Notes under the pieces: generated by a model
Databases searched by the model: none
What the model was told of the DNA's origin: nothing
Seen by the model: only the letters and a program-made list of their open reading frames with translations
Assembly (NCBI GenBank): GCA_032718565.1
Contig: JAVGVS010000739.1
Coordinates: forward strand, 1 to 64,000
Origin: Distichodus sexfasciatus
Lineage: Eukaryota; Chordata; Actinopteri; Characiformes; Distichodontidae
Direction of reading: 5' to 3'
DNA length: 64,000 nt
Part shown: one piece after another, positions 62,401 to 64,000 of the stretch
How positions within the stretch are numbered: the stretch's first letter is position 1
Layout of the letters: the number at the start of each line of letters is the position of its first letter
Program-made: the position numbers and the translations under genes

Positions 62401-63560
62401 TGGTTAGGGTCAAGATTAGTACTAGGACATATTGGGCTGGTTTCTTGCTGATGGATTAAGCCTAGTCTTGTTGTAGTTGTTGTAGCAATGGAGATGTACT
62501 ATTCAAATTCAAAGCTAGTCTAGGGCTAGGCCTAATCCTCGAGTGGGAATTTGGCCTATTATGTTTAGGTTTAAGGTTATGATTAGATTACGTTTAGGTC
62601 TAAGGTTAGGATTATATTGGGCTGGTTTCTAGCTCATGGATGAAAGCTAGTCTCGGACTAAGTTGTAGTACCAATGTTAATTTACCAGTCAAATTCAAAG
62701 CTAGTCTAGAACTAACCTTAATCCATGACTGGGAAATTGGCCCATTATGTTTTGGTTAAAGGTTAGGATTAAATTATGGTTAAATTTTATTAGGATTAGT
62801 TTATGTTTAGGTTTGGTTTAAGAGTTAGATGATAGTTAAATTTTATTAGGATTAGTTTATGTTTAGGTTTAGTTTAAGAGTTAGATGATAGTTAAATTTA
62901 GTTGTAGGATTAAATTACATATACAGTACAGTATGTTAAGGGTGAGGATTGTATCGTGTTAAACTTTAAGATTAAGATCAGATTATTCATAGGTTTAAAT
63001 TATGGCTAGGTTTAAGGTAAAAATTAGATTTTGGATAATTTCTGGTTGAGATTAGTCTATTTTTAGGTTTAAGGCTAGGATTAGATTATGGTTTGGGTAG
63101 AGGATGGATTAGGTTATGATTGGGTTTATTTTGGATTTAGGCTATGGTTAAATTACAGGTTTAGATTAGATTACGGTTAGGTTTACAGTTAAAATAAGAT
63201 CATGGTCAGGTTTGATTAAGATTAGATTATAGTTTGCTTTATGGTTAGGATTATACTGTCTTTTGGGTTTATTATAAGAAGTAGATTATGTTTAAATCAT
63301 CAATATATTTTCATTTACAGTTGTTCACTTCATACATTTCCAGCAGTGAAACAAGAGTGAATTAATGAAAATCAATTAAAACTAATTAGCAACAATGGCG
63401 AGTTTAAATTGATGTTTAAAAAGTGAACTCCTGCTGTTTCAGCTCGGACTCTCTCAGGTTTGGAAGCTGAGTGAAATCTGCCAGGTCGACTGTCCCATCA
63501 ACTGTGTGATGTCCGCCTGGTCGTCGTGGACAGAGTGCTCACACACCTGCGGTAACCAAG
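634..63560 (+). CDS. thsd7b: THSD7B-like gene, ten internal exons (partial gene)
   Basis: Thrombospondin type-1 domain-containing 7 proteins are large single-pass type I membrane proteins whose ectodomain is a chain of TSP1 repeats. THSD7A acts in endothelial and neural guidance; THSD7B is poorly characterised. The window holds ten exons of the middle and C-terminal ectodomain, found by translating around GT-AG sites. Marker peptides favour THSD7B over THSD7A: GGQECPDTLFEERECE, LVPESVRQG, DCTFSAWSKFT, LYPLVE and NGGRPCPKLDLRNQ. The first and last exons of the gene are outside the window. Phases chain 2, 1, 1, 1, 0 through exons 1-5. Exons 6-9 carry lesions described at each exon. Total span is about 63 kb, mostly repeat-filled introns. 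Family identity is firm; A versus B paralogue is inferred from memory of the mammalian sequences; functional status is unsettled. Confidence 0.9.
1565..1869 (-). mobile_element. L2/Rex1-like LINE reverse transcriptase fragment
   Basis: The minus strand reads DSIIKFADNTVLLGLISN, then NINKTKELVV and further on YHLRQLRIL and VSPVILRTF. These match the palm-domain FADD region and the downstream segment of fish L2/Rex1-like LINEs, with an internal deletion, a stop and FADN in place of FADD. It is inactive. Confidence 0.75.
1878..2501. mobile_element. hAT-like MITE with 8-bp target duplication
   Basis: Terminal inverted repeats TAGTGTTAATTTTGTCG (left) and GACGAAATTAACACTA (right) bound 624 bp of T-rich sequence rich in TTTTAGTC motifs. 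Flanks GTGTACAG (1870-1877) and ATGTACAG (2502-2509) match at 7 of 8 bases, the hAT-type target size. There is no transposase frame. Confidence 0.75.
2513..2755 (+). mobile_element. Fragment of a DNA element shared with 52.7-53.0 kb
   Basis: The segment with CACCTGCTATTCACTGACGG and GGAGTTTGGAATCATTT recurs in reverse complement at about 52755-53000. It is an internal piece of the longer TIR-bounded element at 52716-53860. It ends about 70 bp before the exon 2 acceptor. Confidence 0.65.
2825..2928 (+). CDS. thsd7b: THSD7B-like exon 2 of window
   Basis: This 104-nt exon (1 + 34 codons + 1) is bounded by CAAG ending at 2824 and GTAAGA at 2929. It encodes WRTHKWHPCTLVPESVRQG, then a linker, then ENCGKGLEMR: the W-x-x-x-x-W, Cys and CGxG parts of a TSP1 repeat. 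LVPESVRQG is identical to what I recall of THSD7B. The exon is small and sits between two repeat copies, so it would be easy to miss. Phases fit exons 1 and 3 exactly. Confidence 0.92.
2955..3466 (-). repeat. Unclassified interspersed repeat, copy 1
   Basis: The reverse complement matches segments at 23290-23790, 24862-25075 and 56886-57417 (shared words include CGAGTTCTGTCC-like, AACACACATCTCAATCTG and GTTTTCTTGTGGAAATGC). It begins about 25 bp after the exon 2 donor. No coding frame or TIR was recognised. Confidence 0.7.
4465..4610 (-). mobile_element. LINE/SINE 3'-tail fragment
   Basis: Contains TCAAAGTCAAAG, then AAACTTTATTGTCATCTC, then a GAGACAAGACGAC stretch. The same block recurs at 33487-33600 and, reversed, at about 44630-44690, 48830-48880 and 61050-61110. 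Confidence 0.6.
5965..6168 (+). mobile_element. tRNA-derived SINE family A, 5'-truncated copy
   Basis: Contains the family body GAGGTACTCATGAGCAAGGT, CACTGCTCCTTCATGGATGG, and the tail GTGGTGTGTTCACAATGACA. The tRNA-like head is mostly degraded. Confidence 0.7.
7855..7960 (+). mobile_element. SINE family A fragment
   Basis: Reads AGCATAACAGTTAGG..., GACAGGTAAAGGTACCACTG and AAGTACTCATGAGAAAGGTA, a degenerate head-and-body fragment of family A. Confidence 0.55.
8306..8575 (-). mobile_element. tRNA-derived SINE family A, near full length
   Basis: On the minus strand the head reads GACAGTTGGTGGCGTAACGA (A-box-like) and GGTTCGAATCC (B box), followed by the body GTACTGATGAGCAAGC and a tail ending TTCACAATGACAAATAATC. 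Short flanks CAACATT (8299-8305) and CACCATT (8576-8582) look like a target duplication. The neighbouring duplicate at about 9030-9150 lacks the element, confirming its limits. Confidence 0.82.
11335..11455 (+). repeat. Direct duplication, copy 1
   Basis: Shares CACTTTTCCAAACCC-type sequence, AAGTAGAACAGCAGATTA and AAATGCAAATGTGAACAGCA with 12177-12280, about 840 bp downstream in the same orientation. Confidence 0.65.
12177..12280 (+). repeat. Direct duplication, copy 2
   Basis: Matches 11335-11455 in the same orientation, with a shorter middle. Confidence 0.65.
12985..13117 (-). mobile_element. SINE family A, head-side fragment
   Basis: Contains GATGGTACCTTACTCATGAG, a GATTCGAACC B-box complement and the reversed head ending CATTACACTACCAACTGCC. 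Confidence 0.65.
13560..13720 (-). mobile_element. SINE family A, degenerate copy
   Basis: Contains GGGGACGGTACCTTGATTGT and GAGTACCTCAGTGGTACCTT, then a degraded tRNA-like head. Confidence 0.6.
14698..14935 (-). mobile_element. SINE family A, near full length
   Basis: Begins with the reversed tail TTTGTCATTGTGAACACACC, then CATTTGACCCATCTGTGAAG, GTGATGGTACTTTGCTCATT, and ends with the reversed head ACCGCTATGCTACCAACGAC. Confidence 0.72.
14960..15160 (+). repeat. Unclassified repeat shared with 28.7 kb
   Basis: Shares GCAACTATTAATGCAAATTC, GTGCAATTTTGACCAAT and CACTTCCTTG with 28720-28925 in the same orientation. Confidence 0.6.
15215..15734. mobile_element. DNA-transposon-like remnant abutting exon 3
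   Basis: Starts near ATCGATGCATCGCGATG and ends with GATGCATCAAGACATCG...TTCACACCTCTAG, a terminal signature I recognise from common teleost repeats. There is no transposase frame. Its right end is 20 bp from the exon 3 acceptor. Confidence 0.5.
15755..15946 (+). CDS. thsd7b: THSD7B-like exon 3 of window
   Basis: The acceptor is TTTAG ending at 15754 and the donor GTAACA starts at 15947. The exon has 192 nt (2 + 63 codons + 1). It starts GLSCVDEDEE, finishes one TSP1 repeat, and opens the next with SCRDDCTFSAWSKFTEC followed by GCGSYRTRKRSLTG. The AWSKF stretch is the WxxW-like site. The spacing C-S-G-C is one residue shorter than in mammalian THSD7B, an in-frame difference. A different repeat ends about 20 bp upstream of the acceptor. 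Confidence 0.92.
17515..17645 (-). mobile_element. SINE family A fragment
   Basis: Contains ATTACTCTACCAGCTGCCCA, then GATCGGTACCTTGCTCATGA and GAGTACCTCATTGGTACCTT, apparently two rearranged pieces. Confidence 0.55.
18230..18600 (+). repeat. Purine-rich tract (GA microsatellite)
   Basis: Nearly all A/G, with GAGAGAGTGAGAGAGAGTGA repeats at 18485-18535. A 136-residue Ser/Leu open frame on the minus strand is a by-product of composition. Confidence 0.75.
19185..19372 (-). mobile_element. tRNA-derived SINE-like repeat (family C)
   Basis: Contains CATTTATAGCATTGAGCAGA, CAACTTGGGGTTAAGAATCT and the reversed tRNA-like head CATTCTAACCACTAGACCAC. A related head-less piece lies at 46803-46912. Confidence 0.6.
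19372..19720 (-). mobile_element. Two SINE family A fragments
   Basis: GGTACCTTGCTCATGAG occurs near 19376 and GGTACCTTGCTCATGAGTAC near 19624, each followed by a degraded reversed head. Confidence 0.55.
20334..20406. repeat. Perfect 34-bp inverted repeat with 5-nt loop
   Basis: Left arm 20334-20367, loop TAGAT 20368-20372, right arm 20373-20406, with no mismatch by eye. The right arm is bracketed by AGATAACT at 20369-20376 and 20406-20413. No transcript or element was recognised. Confidence 0.9.
21685..21823. mobile_element. Small MITE with long terminal inverted repeats
   Basis: The left end GGTGCGTTTCCCAAAATCAT then AGTTGCTAACTA pairs with the right end GTTAGCAACTATGCTTCTGG then GAAACACACC. 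Length is about 139 bp, non-coding. Confidence 0.7.
21895..22050 (-). mobile_element. tRNA-derived SINE family B
   Basis: The reversed copy shows ACTGTGGGAAG, AAAGACCCTACGGCCGACCT, CTCGCTGTGAG and CACTGCACCACCGTGCCACC, that is, a tRNA-like head GGTGGCACGGTGGTGCAGTG. Related copies lie at 29150-29225, 38585-38692, 51105-51257 and 52535-52700. Confidence 0.65.
22240..22490 (-). mobile_element. SINE family A, two tandem fragments
   Basis: Two successive body/head pieces: one with GGTACCTTTACCAGTTCAGG, the other with GGGTACCTCGGTGGTGCC, each followed by a GAACCAGCAA B-box remnant. Confidence 0.55.
23290..23790 (+). repeat. Unclassified interspersed repeat, copy 2
   Basis: Matches 56886-57417 and the reverse of 2955-3466: CACCAAATTCAACATGATT, ATCTGTAACTGTCATGACCC, CAGTCAACACGGTTCT and GTTTTCTTGTGGAAATGCTG occur in order. 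Confidence 0.75.
23815..23886 (+). repeat. GATA microsatellite
   Basis: Imperfect GGATAGAT units followed by a clean (GATA)n run. Confidence 0.9.
24775..24863. mobile_element. MITE fragment, GCCTAGTCTTGGACTA type
   Basis: Contains AAGCCTAGTCTTGGACTAAG and GGTCTAGAATTACGCTTAAT. Two related copies lie at 62437-62562 and 62615-62746. Confidence 0.65.
24862..25075 (+). repeat. Unclassified interspersed repeat, copy 3 (3' part)
   Basis: Matches the right part of copy 2: TTATTCCACCTCAGACCACC, CATGTCACAGCTACAAAACT and GTTTTCTTGTGGAAATGCAG. Confidence 0.75.
25165..25685 (+). repeat. Pyrimidine-rich tract upstream of exon 4
   Basis: About 520 bp almost entirely C/T, made of CTCCCTCCTTCC-type units and a (CT)n run, leading straight into the exon 4 acceptor. 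It creates long meaningless open frames on both strands. Confidence 0.85.
25690..25956 (+). CDS. thsd7b: THSD7B-like exon 4 of window
   Basis: The acceptor CCCCAG ends at 25689 and the donor GTCAGT begins at 25957; 267 nt (2 + 88 codons + 1). It encodes RSRRRERCQEEALYPLVERE, then CPCEELVLESWGNWSSCVLP, a Pro/Gly/Arg-rich linker, and ECGRGLRYRAVACLDQRGH. The motif order (KCQ, LYPLVE, CPC, GNWSxC, CGxGLRxRAVAC) matches THSD7B. NWS is a possible N-glycosylation site. The open frame extends far on both sides only because the flanking introns are T/C-rich and lack stops in this frame. Confidence 0.92.
25957..26660 (+). other. Intron 4, pyrimidine-rich
   Basis: 704 bp, the shortest intron here; dominated by C/T including a C12-type run near 26391-26402 and (CTTT)n at 26578-26625. 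No other feature is visible. Confidence 0.8.
26661..26839 (+). CDS. thsd7b: THSD7B-like exon 5 of window
   Basis: The acceptor TTCCAG ends at 26660 and the donor GTGAGG begins at 26840; 179 nt (2 + 59 codons), ending in phase 0. It encodes CPLDCRLSAWSSWSPCSASC, then GSGLRVRSKWLREKPFNGGR and PCPKLDLRNQ. This is a canonical TSP1 repeat with a W-S-S-W C-mannosylation site, a C-S-x-S-C-G O-fucosylation motif and an R-layer. It is the best conserved exon here and shows no defect. It is separated from exon 4 by only 704 bp. Confidence 0.94.
26661..26839 (+). other. TSP1 domain with complete modification motifs
   Basis: Within exon 5, WSSW followed by CSASCG gives tandem sites typical of Trp C-mannosylation and POFUT2-type O-fucosylation. 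Exon 10 repeats the pattern with AWSSWTECSHTCG. Sites are seen in the sequence; their modification is inferred from the TSP1 family. Confidence 0.6.
26885..27020. mobile_element. Short TIR element related to 52.7-53.9 kb
   Basis: ATATGCGTTTATAAAAATAT then CTGCATACGTGTAAACAGG is repeated about 90 bp later as ATGCGTTCATAAAAATATCT then GTGGAAGTGTAAACAGG. These resemble the termini of the element at 52716-53860. It begins 45 bp after the exon 5 donor. Confidence 0.55.
27690..27935 (+). mobile_element. tRNA-derived SINE family A, near full length
   Basis: Sense copy: head GTTGGTGGCGTAATGGAAGG, B box GGTTCGAAT, body GAGGTACTCATGAGCAAGAT and CACTGCTCTCCAGGCACTGC, tail GTGTTCACAATGC. It is the clearest sense-oriented copy in the window. 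Confidence 0.8.
28720..28925 (+). repeat. Unclassified repeat shared with 15.0 kb
   Basis: Second copy of the element at 14960-15160, with GTGCAATTTTGACCAATTAC and CACTTCCTTGTTAC. Confidence 0.6.
31310..31485 (+). repeat. ATT / AGT trinucleotide microsatellites
   Basis: (TTA)n, (AGT)n and (TAGTAT)n runs at about 31315-31378, then a longer (ATT)n run at 31440-31482. Confidence 0.9.
32395..32770 (-). mobile_element. Two SINE family A copies in tandem
   Basis: The first begins at TTGTCATTGTGAACACACCA and ends with TATACTACCAACTGCC; the second runs from TTTGACCCATCTGTGAAGGA to GTTACACTACCAACTGTCCC. Both are antisense. Confidence 0.75.
32840..32904. repeat. Tail-like repeat flanking the tRNA-Glu
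   Basis: Contains CAAGATTCTTTATTTGTCAC and ATACAGGTACAACATGCAGT, resembling 3' tails of fish retroposons. It directly abuts the tRNA, which may therefore be part of a retroposed unit. Confidence 0.5.
32905..32976 (-). tRNA. tRNA-Glu (anticodon CTC)
   Basis: The minus strand gives a 72-nt cloverleaf: acceptor TCCCTGG paired with the 3' end, D-arm TGGTCTGGTGGTTAGGA, anticodon loop CTCTCAC in stem CGGCG/TGCCG, and T-arm with GGTTCGATTCC. It is nearly identical to the vertebrate tRNA-Glu-CTC I recall, apart from two substitutions: one in the D-arm and one making a G-U pair in the anticodon stem. A and B boxes are intact. There is no obvious T-run terminator just downstream, so a retroposed or SINE-head origin is possible. 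Confidence 0.8.
33487..33600 (-). mobile_element. LINE/SINE 3'-tail fragment
   Basis: GTCAAAGTAAACTTTATTGT then CATCTCTATTGTATAGGATT and CAGAAAGACGAGATGACG, parallel to 4465-4610. Confidence 0.6.
34010..34725 (+). repeat. Minisatellite with CA spacers
   Basis: About five units of CACACACACTTTTTGTCTTG, CTGTCTTCGTGAGGTC, CTCCCATAGACTCCCATAGT and GACTAGATGAGGACC, each roughly 130-150 bp and separated by CA runs. Confidence 0.75.
35512..35650 (-). mobile_element. SINE family A, decayed copy
   Basis: Reversed tail ATTTGACATTGTGAACACAC, then ACATTTGACCCACCTGTGAA; the head is lost or replaced. Confidence 0.5.
35840..36866. mobile_element. hAT-like non-autonomous element, about 1.0 kb
   Basis: The left end AGGGCTGCAACTAATGAC and right-end reverse complement GGGTGCAATGATTATTCGAC form imperfect inverted repeats, and both ends are followed by GTCGA/TCGAC-rich sequence. 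Flanks GTCTCAGT (35832-35839) and GGCTCAGT (36867-36874) match at 7 of 8 bases. There is no transposase frame inside. Confidence 0.65.
37270..37510 (-). mobile_element. SINE family A copy and fragment
   Basis: TTTGTGAAGGAGCAGTGGGA, GGATGGTACCTTGCTTACCT, GGTACCTTTACAGGTCTGGG, and a second partial head near 37480-37503 (CATTACTCTACCAACTGCCC). Confidence 0.6.
38585..38692 (-). mobile_element. SINE family B fragment
   Basis: CACAAACTCCACACAGAAAG, ACCCTACGGCCGACTCGGGC, CTTGCTGTGAGGCAGCAGTG, ATAACCACTGTGCCACTGTG: the reversed tRNA-like head of family B. Confidence 0.65.
39655..40175 (+). repeat. Purine-rich tract upstream of the 97-bp satellite
   Basis: About 520 bp of GA-rich sequence (GAGAGAGA, GGAGGGAGAGAAAGAG). 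Strand composition flips abruptly to pyrimidines near 40180. Confidence 0.85.
40183..42876 (+). repeat. 97-bp pyrimidine satellite, about 27-28 copies
   Basis: Each unit contains CTTTTCTTCCTCCTCCTGCC, a TCTCTTCTTCCTCCTTCCTC motif twice, and two CATCCTCCT joints. The period is 97 bp. Only the first unit shows a difference by eye; the rest look identical. Three units (291 bp) restore frame, producing a meaningless 921-residue open frame on + and a ladder of identical 65-residue frames on minus. It lies deep within intron 5. Confidence 0.93.
42960..44700 (+). mobile_element. 5'-truncated L2/Rex1-like LINE, inactive
   Basis: Reverse-transcriptase homology: VLFLDFGSAFNHHP, then LSKLGLSTSLCNWILDFLSE then RPQSV, later NNLSLNMDKTK and LGVHISGDLTWT, then SIARRLFTPLQDIFYKRF. 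The order is that of the RT domain and C-terminal part of fish L2/Rex1-like LINEs, broken by frameshifts and stops. The 3' part has the recurrent tail with GATGACAATAAAAGT near 44670. The element starts just after the satellite. Confidence 0.85.
44150..44420 (+). repeat. Tandem duplication in the LINE 3' region
   Basis: TGTAAATGTCAATTT followed by CACCTGTTTAAAT / AACCTGTTAAAAT occurs at about 44257 and 44380, with parallel upstream sequence, giving a repeat of roughly 120 bp. Confidence 0.6.
44995..45290 (+). repeat. Purine-rich tract
   Basis: About 300 bp of AGGGAGA/GAAAGAGA-type sequence after a (CTC)n run at 44879-44915. No gene. Confidence 0.7.
45590..45830 (+). repeat. CA microsatellite
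   Basis: (CT)n followed by long interrupted (AC)n. His/Thr and Cys/Val open frames on the two strands come from the repeat. Confidence 0.92.
45885..46400 (+). repeat. AT-rich degenerate tandem repeat
   Basis: Repeated CAGTAAAATACTGCAAAT followed by AAATTCAAAT-type sequence at roughly 50-60 bp spacing, ten or so degenerate units. It ends about 240 bp before exon 6. Confidence 0.7.
46637..46768 (+). CDS. thsd7b: THSD7B-like exon 6 of window, carries a 2-nt frameshift
   Basis: The acceptor GTGTAG ends at 46636 and the donor GTACGC begins at 46769. The first part reads VYQAVPCRSECGVYKWVTEP, as expected. From about 46697 the homologous peptide is in the +1 frame: FCTINSVRKQPACGEGVQSR then KIR. 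The family exon should be 134 nt by colinear residue count; this one is 132 nt, so two bases are missing at the expected Trp codon (sequence CCGTGCGTTTTGC). Read straight through, the exon stays open and ends in phase 0, but replaces the Cys/CGxG half of the TSP1 repeat with unrelated residues. A sequencing or assembly indel is an alternative. Confidence 0.85.
46769..48295 (+). other. Intron 6
   Basis: 1.5 kb. It contains SINE family C-like sequence (46803-46912), a block with GGTGGTTCTTCAGACGACGT and GGAAGATGGTTCCACCATTG (about 46980-47480) resembling common fish repeats, and tRNA-like pieces with TGGGTTCAAATCC and GGGTTCAGATC (47640-47770). Confidence 0.65.
48296..48434 (+). CDS. thsd7b: THSD7B-like exon 7 of window, alternative acceptors
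   Basis: Homology predicts that the exon starts at 48296 after TGCAG, with one leading base and then CVSGQASVNDSLCDQDDVPV, QAWTCVLPCPDQCVMSPWSP and WSPCAT. A second acceptor, TCTCTCTGCAG ending at 48278, has a better pyrimidine tract and would start the exon at 48279, adding 17 nt in the same frame (VCVECR). The WSPW site is present. The expected 3' boundary after ACG is followed by GCAACC instead of GT, and shortly after by a (TCC)n run. The exon is recognisable but its right end is not securely spliced. Confidence 0.82.
48440..48470 (+). repeat. (TCC)n run at the exon 7 boundary
   Basis: GCCTCC followed by a (TCC)n run begins about 6 bp past the expected exon 7 end and extends an open frame of serines. 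Confidence 0.9.
48535..49190 (+). repeat. AT-rich degenerate repeats, TAATTATGAGA type
   Basis: Many TAATTATGAGA / GTAATTATGAGAAGAGATCT variants, split by a LINE-tail-like piece with GTGACAATAAAGTTCACTTT near 48868. Confidence 0.65.
51105..51257 (-). mobile_element. SINE family B fragment
   Basis: AACGTCAGGCAGGGGCCAAC, ACCCGGAAGAAACCCACACA, CTCGCTGTGAGGCAGCAGCG and CTAACCACTTCGCCACCATG. Confidence 0.65.
52535..52700 (+). mobile_element. SINE family B, sense copy
   Basis: Head GGTTCGGCGGTGCGATGGTT, B box GGTTCGATTCC, body CTTTCTGTGTGGAGTTTG and TTTCCTCCTACAAGTT, end GCATGCAGTTTAGGCTGATT. Confidence 0.7.
52716..53860. mobile_element. TIR-bounded DNA element, about 1.1 kb, non-coding
   Basis: The left end has GGCCCTGTTAACACATATGG; the right-end reverse complement has GTAGCTGTTTACACGATGCG. 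Both continue into ATA/TTTATAA-rich sequence. Internal sequence at 52755-53000 matches 2513-2755 in reverse. No transposase homology was seen. Confidence 0.6.
53990..54115. mobile_element. SINE family A, rearranged fragments
   Basis: TAAGGTACCATCCCCTAGCA (sense) is followed by GAATACCTCAGTGGTACCTT (antisense), two opposed partial copies. Confidence 0.5.
55865..56265. mobile_element. Two opposed SINE family A copies
   Basis: An antisense copy ends at GGACGGTACCTTGCTCATG (about 56008), immediately followed by a sense copy starting GGCAGTTGGTGGCGTAACGG with tail near 56236-56260. Confidence 0.65.
56500..56845 (-). mobile_element. SINE family A, degenerate
   Basis: CGCTACACTACCAACTATCC, GACAGTACCTTGCCACAAG, GGTACCTTTGCCGGTTCAG and GTTACGCTACCAACTGC mark decayed antisense heads and bodies. 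Confidence 0.5.
56886..57417 (+). repeat. Unclassified interspersed repeat, copy 4
   Basis: The most complete sense copy: TGTGGTCTATAGCGGTGTGG, GATACGTGCACTCGTTCGCG, ATCTGTAACCATCATGACCC and GTTTTCTTGAGGAAATGC. Both ends correspond to the ends of copy 1. Confidence 0.75.
57630..57790 (+). mobile_element. SINE family A, degenerate sense copy
   Basis: AAGGTACCTGAGTACTCATG then AGCAGGTCCATACATGCACT and a CTGTGTGTGGTG tail. It ends about 90 bp before exon 8. Confidence 0.5.
57881..58022 (+). CDS. thsd7b: THSD7B-like exon 8 of window
   Basis: The acceptor TTTTGCAG ends at 57880 and the donor GTACTG begins at 58023; 142 nt (47 codons + 1). It encodes PYDPNSVRRRSRLMLRPPAG, then NYTCPESNQTEPCVTSVNCF and TYNYNVS. 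It aligns with the xCDPHTMxRRxRxLLRP segment of THSD7B, but Tyr-2 occupies the position of a conserved TSP1 Cys. NYT, NQT and NVS are N-glycosylation sequons. Only phase 0 is open at the start, which fits an exon 7 ending at 48434. Confidence 0.88.
58023..60216 (+). other. Intron 8
   Basis: 2.2 kb; the 3' half is rich in GT microsatellites (59255-59700) and a final (GT)n just before the exon 9 acceptor. The 5' half shows nothing recognisable. Confidence 0.75.
59255..59700 (+). repeat. GT microsatellite cluster with duplicated spacer
   Basis: Several (GT)n runs are separated by near-identical spacers GTTCATATATCTACAATTTC and GCGAGCACTATCCT, that is, a roughly 90-bp tandem unit at 59525-59690. 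Confidence 0.85.
60217..60341 (+). CDS. thsd7b: THSD7B-like exon 9 of window, internally degenerate
   Basis: The acceptor TTTGCAG ends at 60216 and the donor GTAACC begins at 60342. The exon is 125 nt (2 + 41 codons), about 9 nt longer than expected from the mammalian protein. The start GWSSCMLSESAVC and the end VCEK match the family in the open frame. Between them the homologous residues (MQTRLL, then SGK) are in the +1 frame, which also contains a TGA at about 60285. The open frame there has no CGxG motif and lacks expected cysteines. Two opposing indels, one in a GA-rich run near 60258-60270, would explain this. Confidence 0.8.
60350..61540 (+). repeat. CCTCAACCTCACCTTAGC-type degenerate minisatellite
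   Basis: Units such as CCTCACCTTAGCCTTACC, TCAACCTCTCCTCAGC and CACAACCTCA recur from 8 bp after the exon 9 donor to about 61040, then again at 61205-61540 with a LINE tail between. The + strand is almost free of G. Repetitive open frames here are artefacts. Confidence 0.85.
62437..62562. mobile_element. MITE, GCCTAGTC type, copy 2
   Basis: GGGCTGGTTTCTTGCTGATG then GATTAAGCCTAGTC at left; GGCCTAATCCTCGAGTGGGA then ATTTGGCC at right: inverted ends. Confidence 0.7.
62615..62746. mobile_element. MITE, GCCTAGTC type, copy 3
   Basis: GGGCTGGTTTCTAGCTCATG at left, AACCTTAATCCATGACTGGG then AAATTGGCCC at right; about 130 bp. Confidence 0.7.
63443..63560 (+). CDS. thsd7b: THSD7B-like exon 10 of window
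   Basis: The acceptor GTTTCAG ends at 63442 and the donor GTGAGT begins at 63561; 118 nt (39 codons + 1). It encodes LGLSQVWKLSEICQVDCPIN then CVMSAWSSWTECSHTCGNQ. CPINC plus WSSW plus CSxTCG is a TSP1 repeat start with both glycosylation motifs. No defect is visible. The following exon is beyond the window. Confidence 0.93.
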
Positions 63561-64000
63561 GTGAGTATTCATCGCACCTTTTTATTAGCGTAAAGCTCAC
63601 TCTTTTAATGGGTCTGGCTGCATTCATATTCACCAGCTGACAGTCGCTTTCTGCTTTGCTTTGTAATTTGAATCTTTTATGTAAATGGAGAATTTGCTGG
63701 AGTCGGCAGGATTTTGTGTAATGGGTTTTCTCTGCTGTGAGACGCAGACCCTCCCCTCTGCATTAACATGCTGCACGGAAGTGGCTTTTAATTATTAACG
63801 CGGGGCTGTAAATCCTGTTTGGGGATTACAGGTTGAGGATGCTTGGCCCACGGATGCTCCGATTTTTAACAGCGTGAATAGAGTGATTGAACGGCCTGAG
63901 AGTAATAATTGCAATAATAATTGTTATTTCCATTTCTTCTTCTTCACACTTTTATTTAAATTCCTTTTACAGTTTTCATCACAGAGAAAACATGTTGAAA
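63561..64000 (+). other. Intronic sequence after exon 10
   Basis: Begins with a strong GTGAGT donor. No exon or repeat was recognised before the window ends. Confidence 0.7.

Larger units (their letters stand above)
61550..63290 (+). repeat. TTAGGATTAGATTATGG-type degenerate minisatellite
   Basis: Repeats of GGTTTAAGG, TTAGGATTAGATTATG and GGTTAGG over about 1.7 kb; the + strand is poor in C. Units are irregular, roughly 25-35 bp. Confidence 0.8.
60342..63442 (+). other. Intron 9
   Basis: 3.1 kb composed almost wholly of two strand-asymmetric degenerate tandem arrays, with a LINE-tail fragment (61050-61110), two MITE copies and a quieter interval at 61810-62200. Confidence 0.8.

Noticed and set aside
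61550..63290. Interstitial telomere array (TTAGG-like words)
   Set aside because: Units are irregular and lack consecutive TTAGGG; better described as a degenerate AT-rich minisatellite.
634..63560. Assignment to THSD7A
   Set aside because: THSD7A is similar, but the remembered THSD7B peptides (PDTLFEERECE, LVPESVRQG, KLDLKNQ-like) fit better. A database alignment would settle it.

Overview
This is vertebrate, almost certainly teleost, genomic DNA. The coding sequence is split into short exons with GT-AG introns, and the introns are packed with fish-type interspersed repeats: tRNA-derived SINEs, L2/Rex1-like LINE fragments, hAT-like MITEs, long CA/GT microsatellites and minisatellites. Nothing prokaryotic is present.

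One gene can be supported, on the + strand and running off both window ends: a THSD7-family gene (thrombospondin type-1 domain-containing 7), closest by remembered motifs to THSD7B. I place ten consecutive exons: 634-766, 2825-2928, 15755-15946, 25690-25956, 26661-26839, 46637-46768, 48296-48434 (or from 48279), 57881-58022, 60217-60341 and 63443-63560. They encode the central to C-terminal run of extracellular TSP1 repeats. The start, signal peptide, N-terminal TSP1 repeats, transmembrane segment and tail lie outside the window. Exons 1-5 and 10 look intact and their splice phases chain correctly. Exons 6-9 carry damage in an otherwise colinear alignment: a 2-nt loss in exon 6, a non-GT donor after exon 7, a Cys-to-Tyr change at the start of exon 8, and indels plus an in-frame TGA in the ancestral frame of exon 9. 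A continuous reading frame can still be threaded through all ten exons if exon 7 uses an acceptor 17 nt upstream of the homology-predicted one. This fits a decaying paralogue, frame-compensated evolution, or assembly errors; the sequence alone cannot decide.

Layout: 1-3 kb, two exons wedged among transposons; 3-15.7 kb, intron 2 with a 60-bp minisatellite and many SINEs; 15.7-26.8 kb, exons 3-5, the last two inside a pyrimidine-rich tract; 26.8-46.6 kb, the large intron 5 with a tRNA-Glu, a 1-kb hAT-like MITE, a 2.7-kb array of nearly identical 97-bp units and a dead LINE; 46.6-63.6 kb, exons 6-10 with strand-asymmetric repeat arrays, especially in intron 9. I found no second protein-coding gene, CRISPR array, operon or obvious novel multi-gene system. 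The most unusual signals are the clustered lesions with a frame-restoring splice site, a perfect hairpin with template-switch hallmarks, a SINE with its own paralogous empty site, and an unclassified four-copy repeat family.
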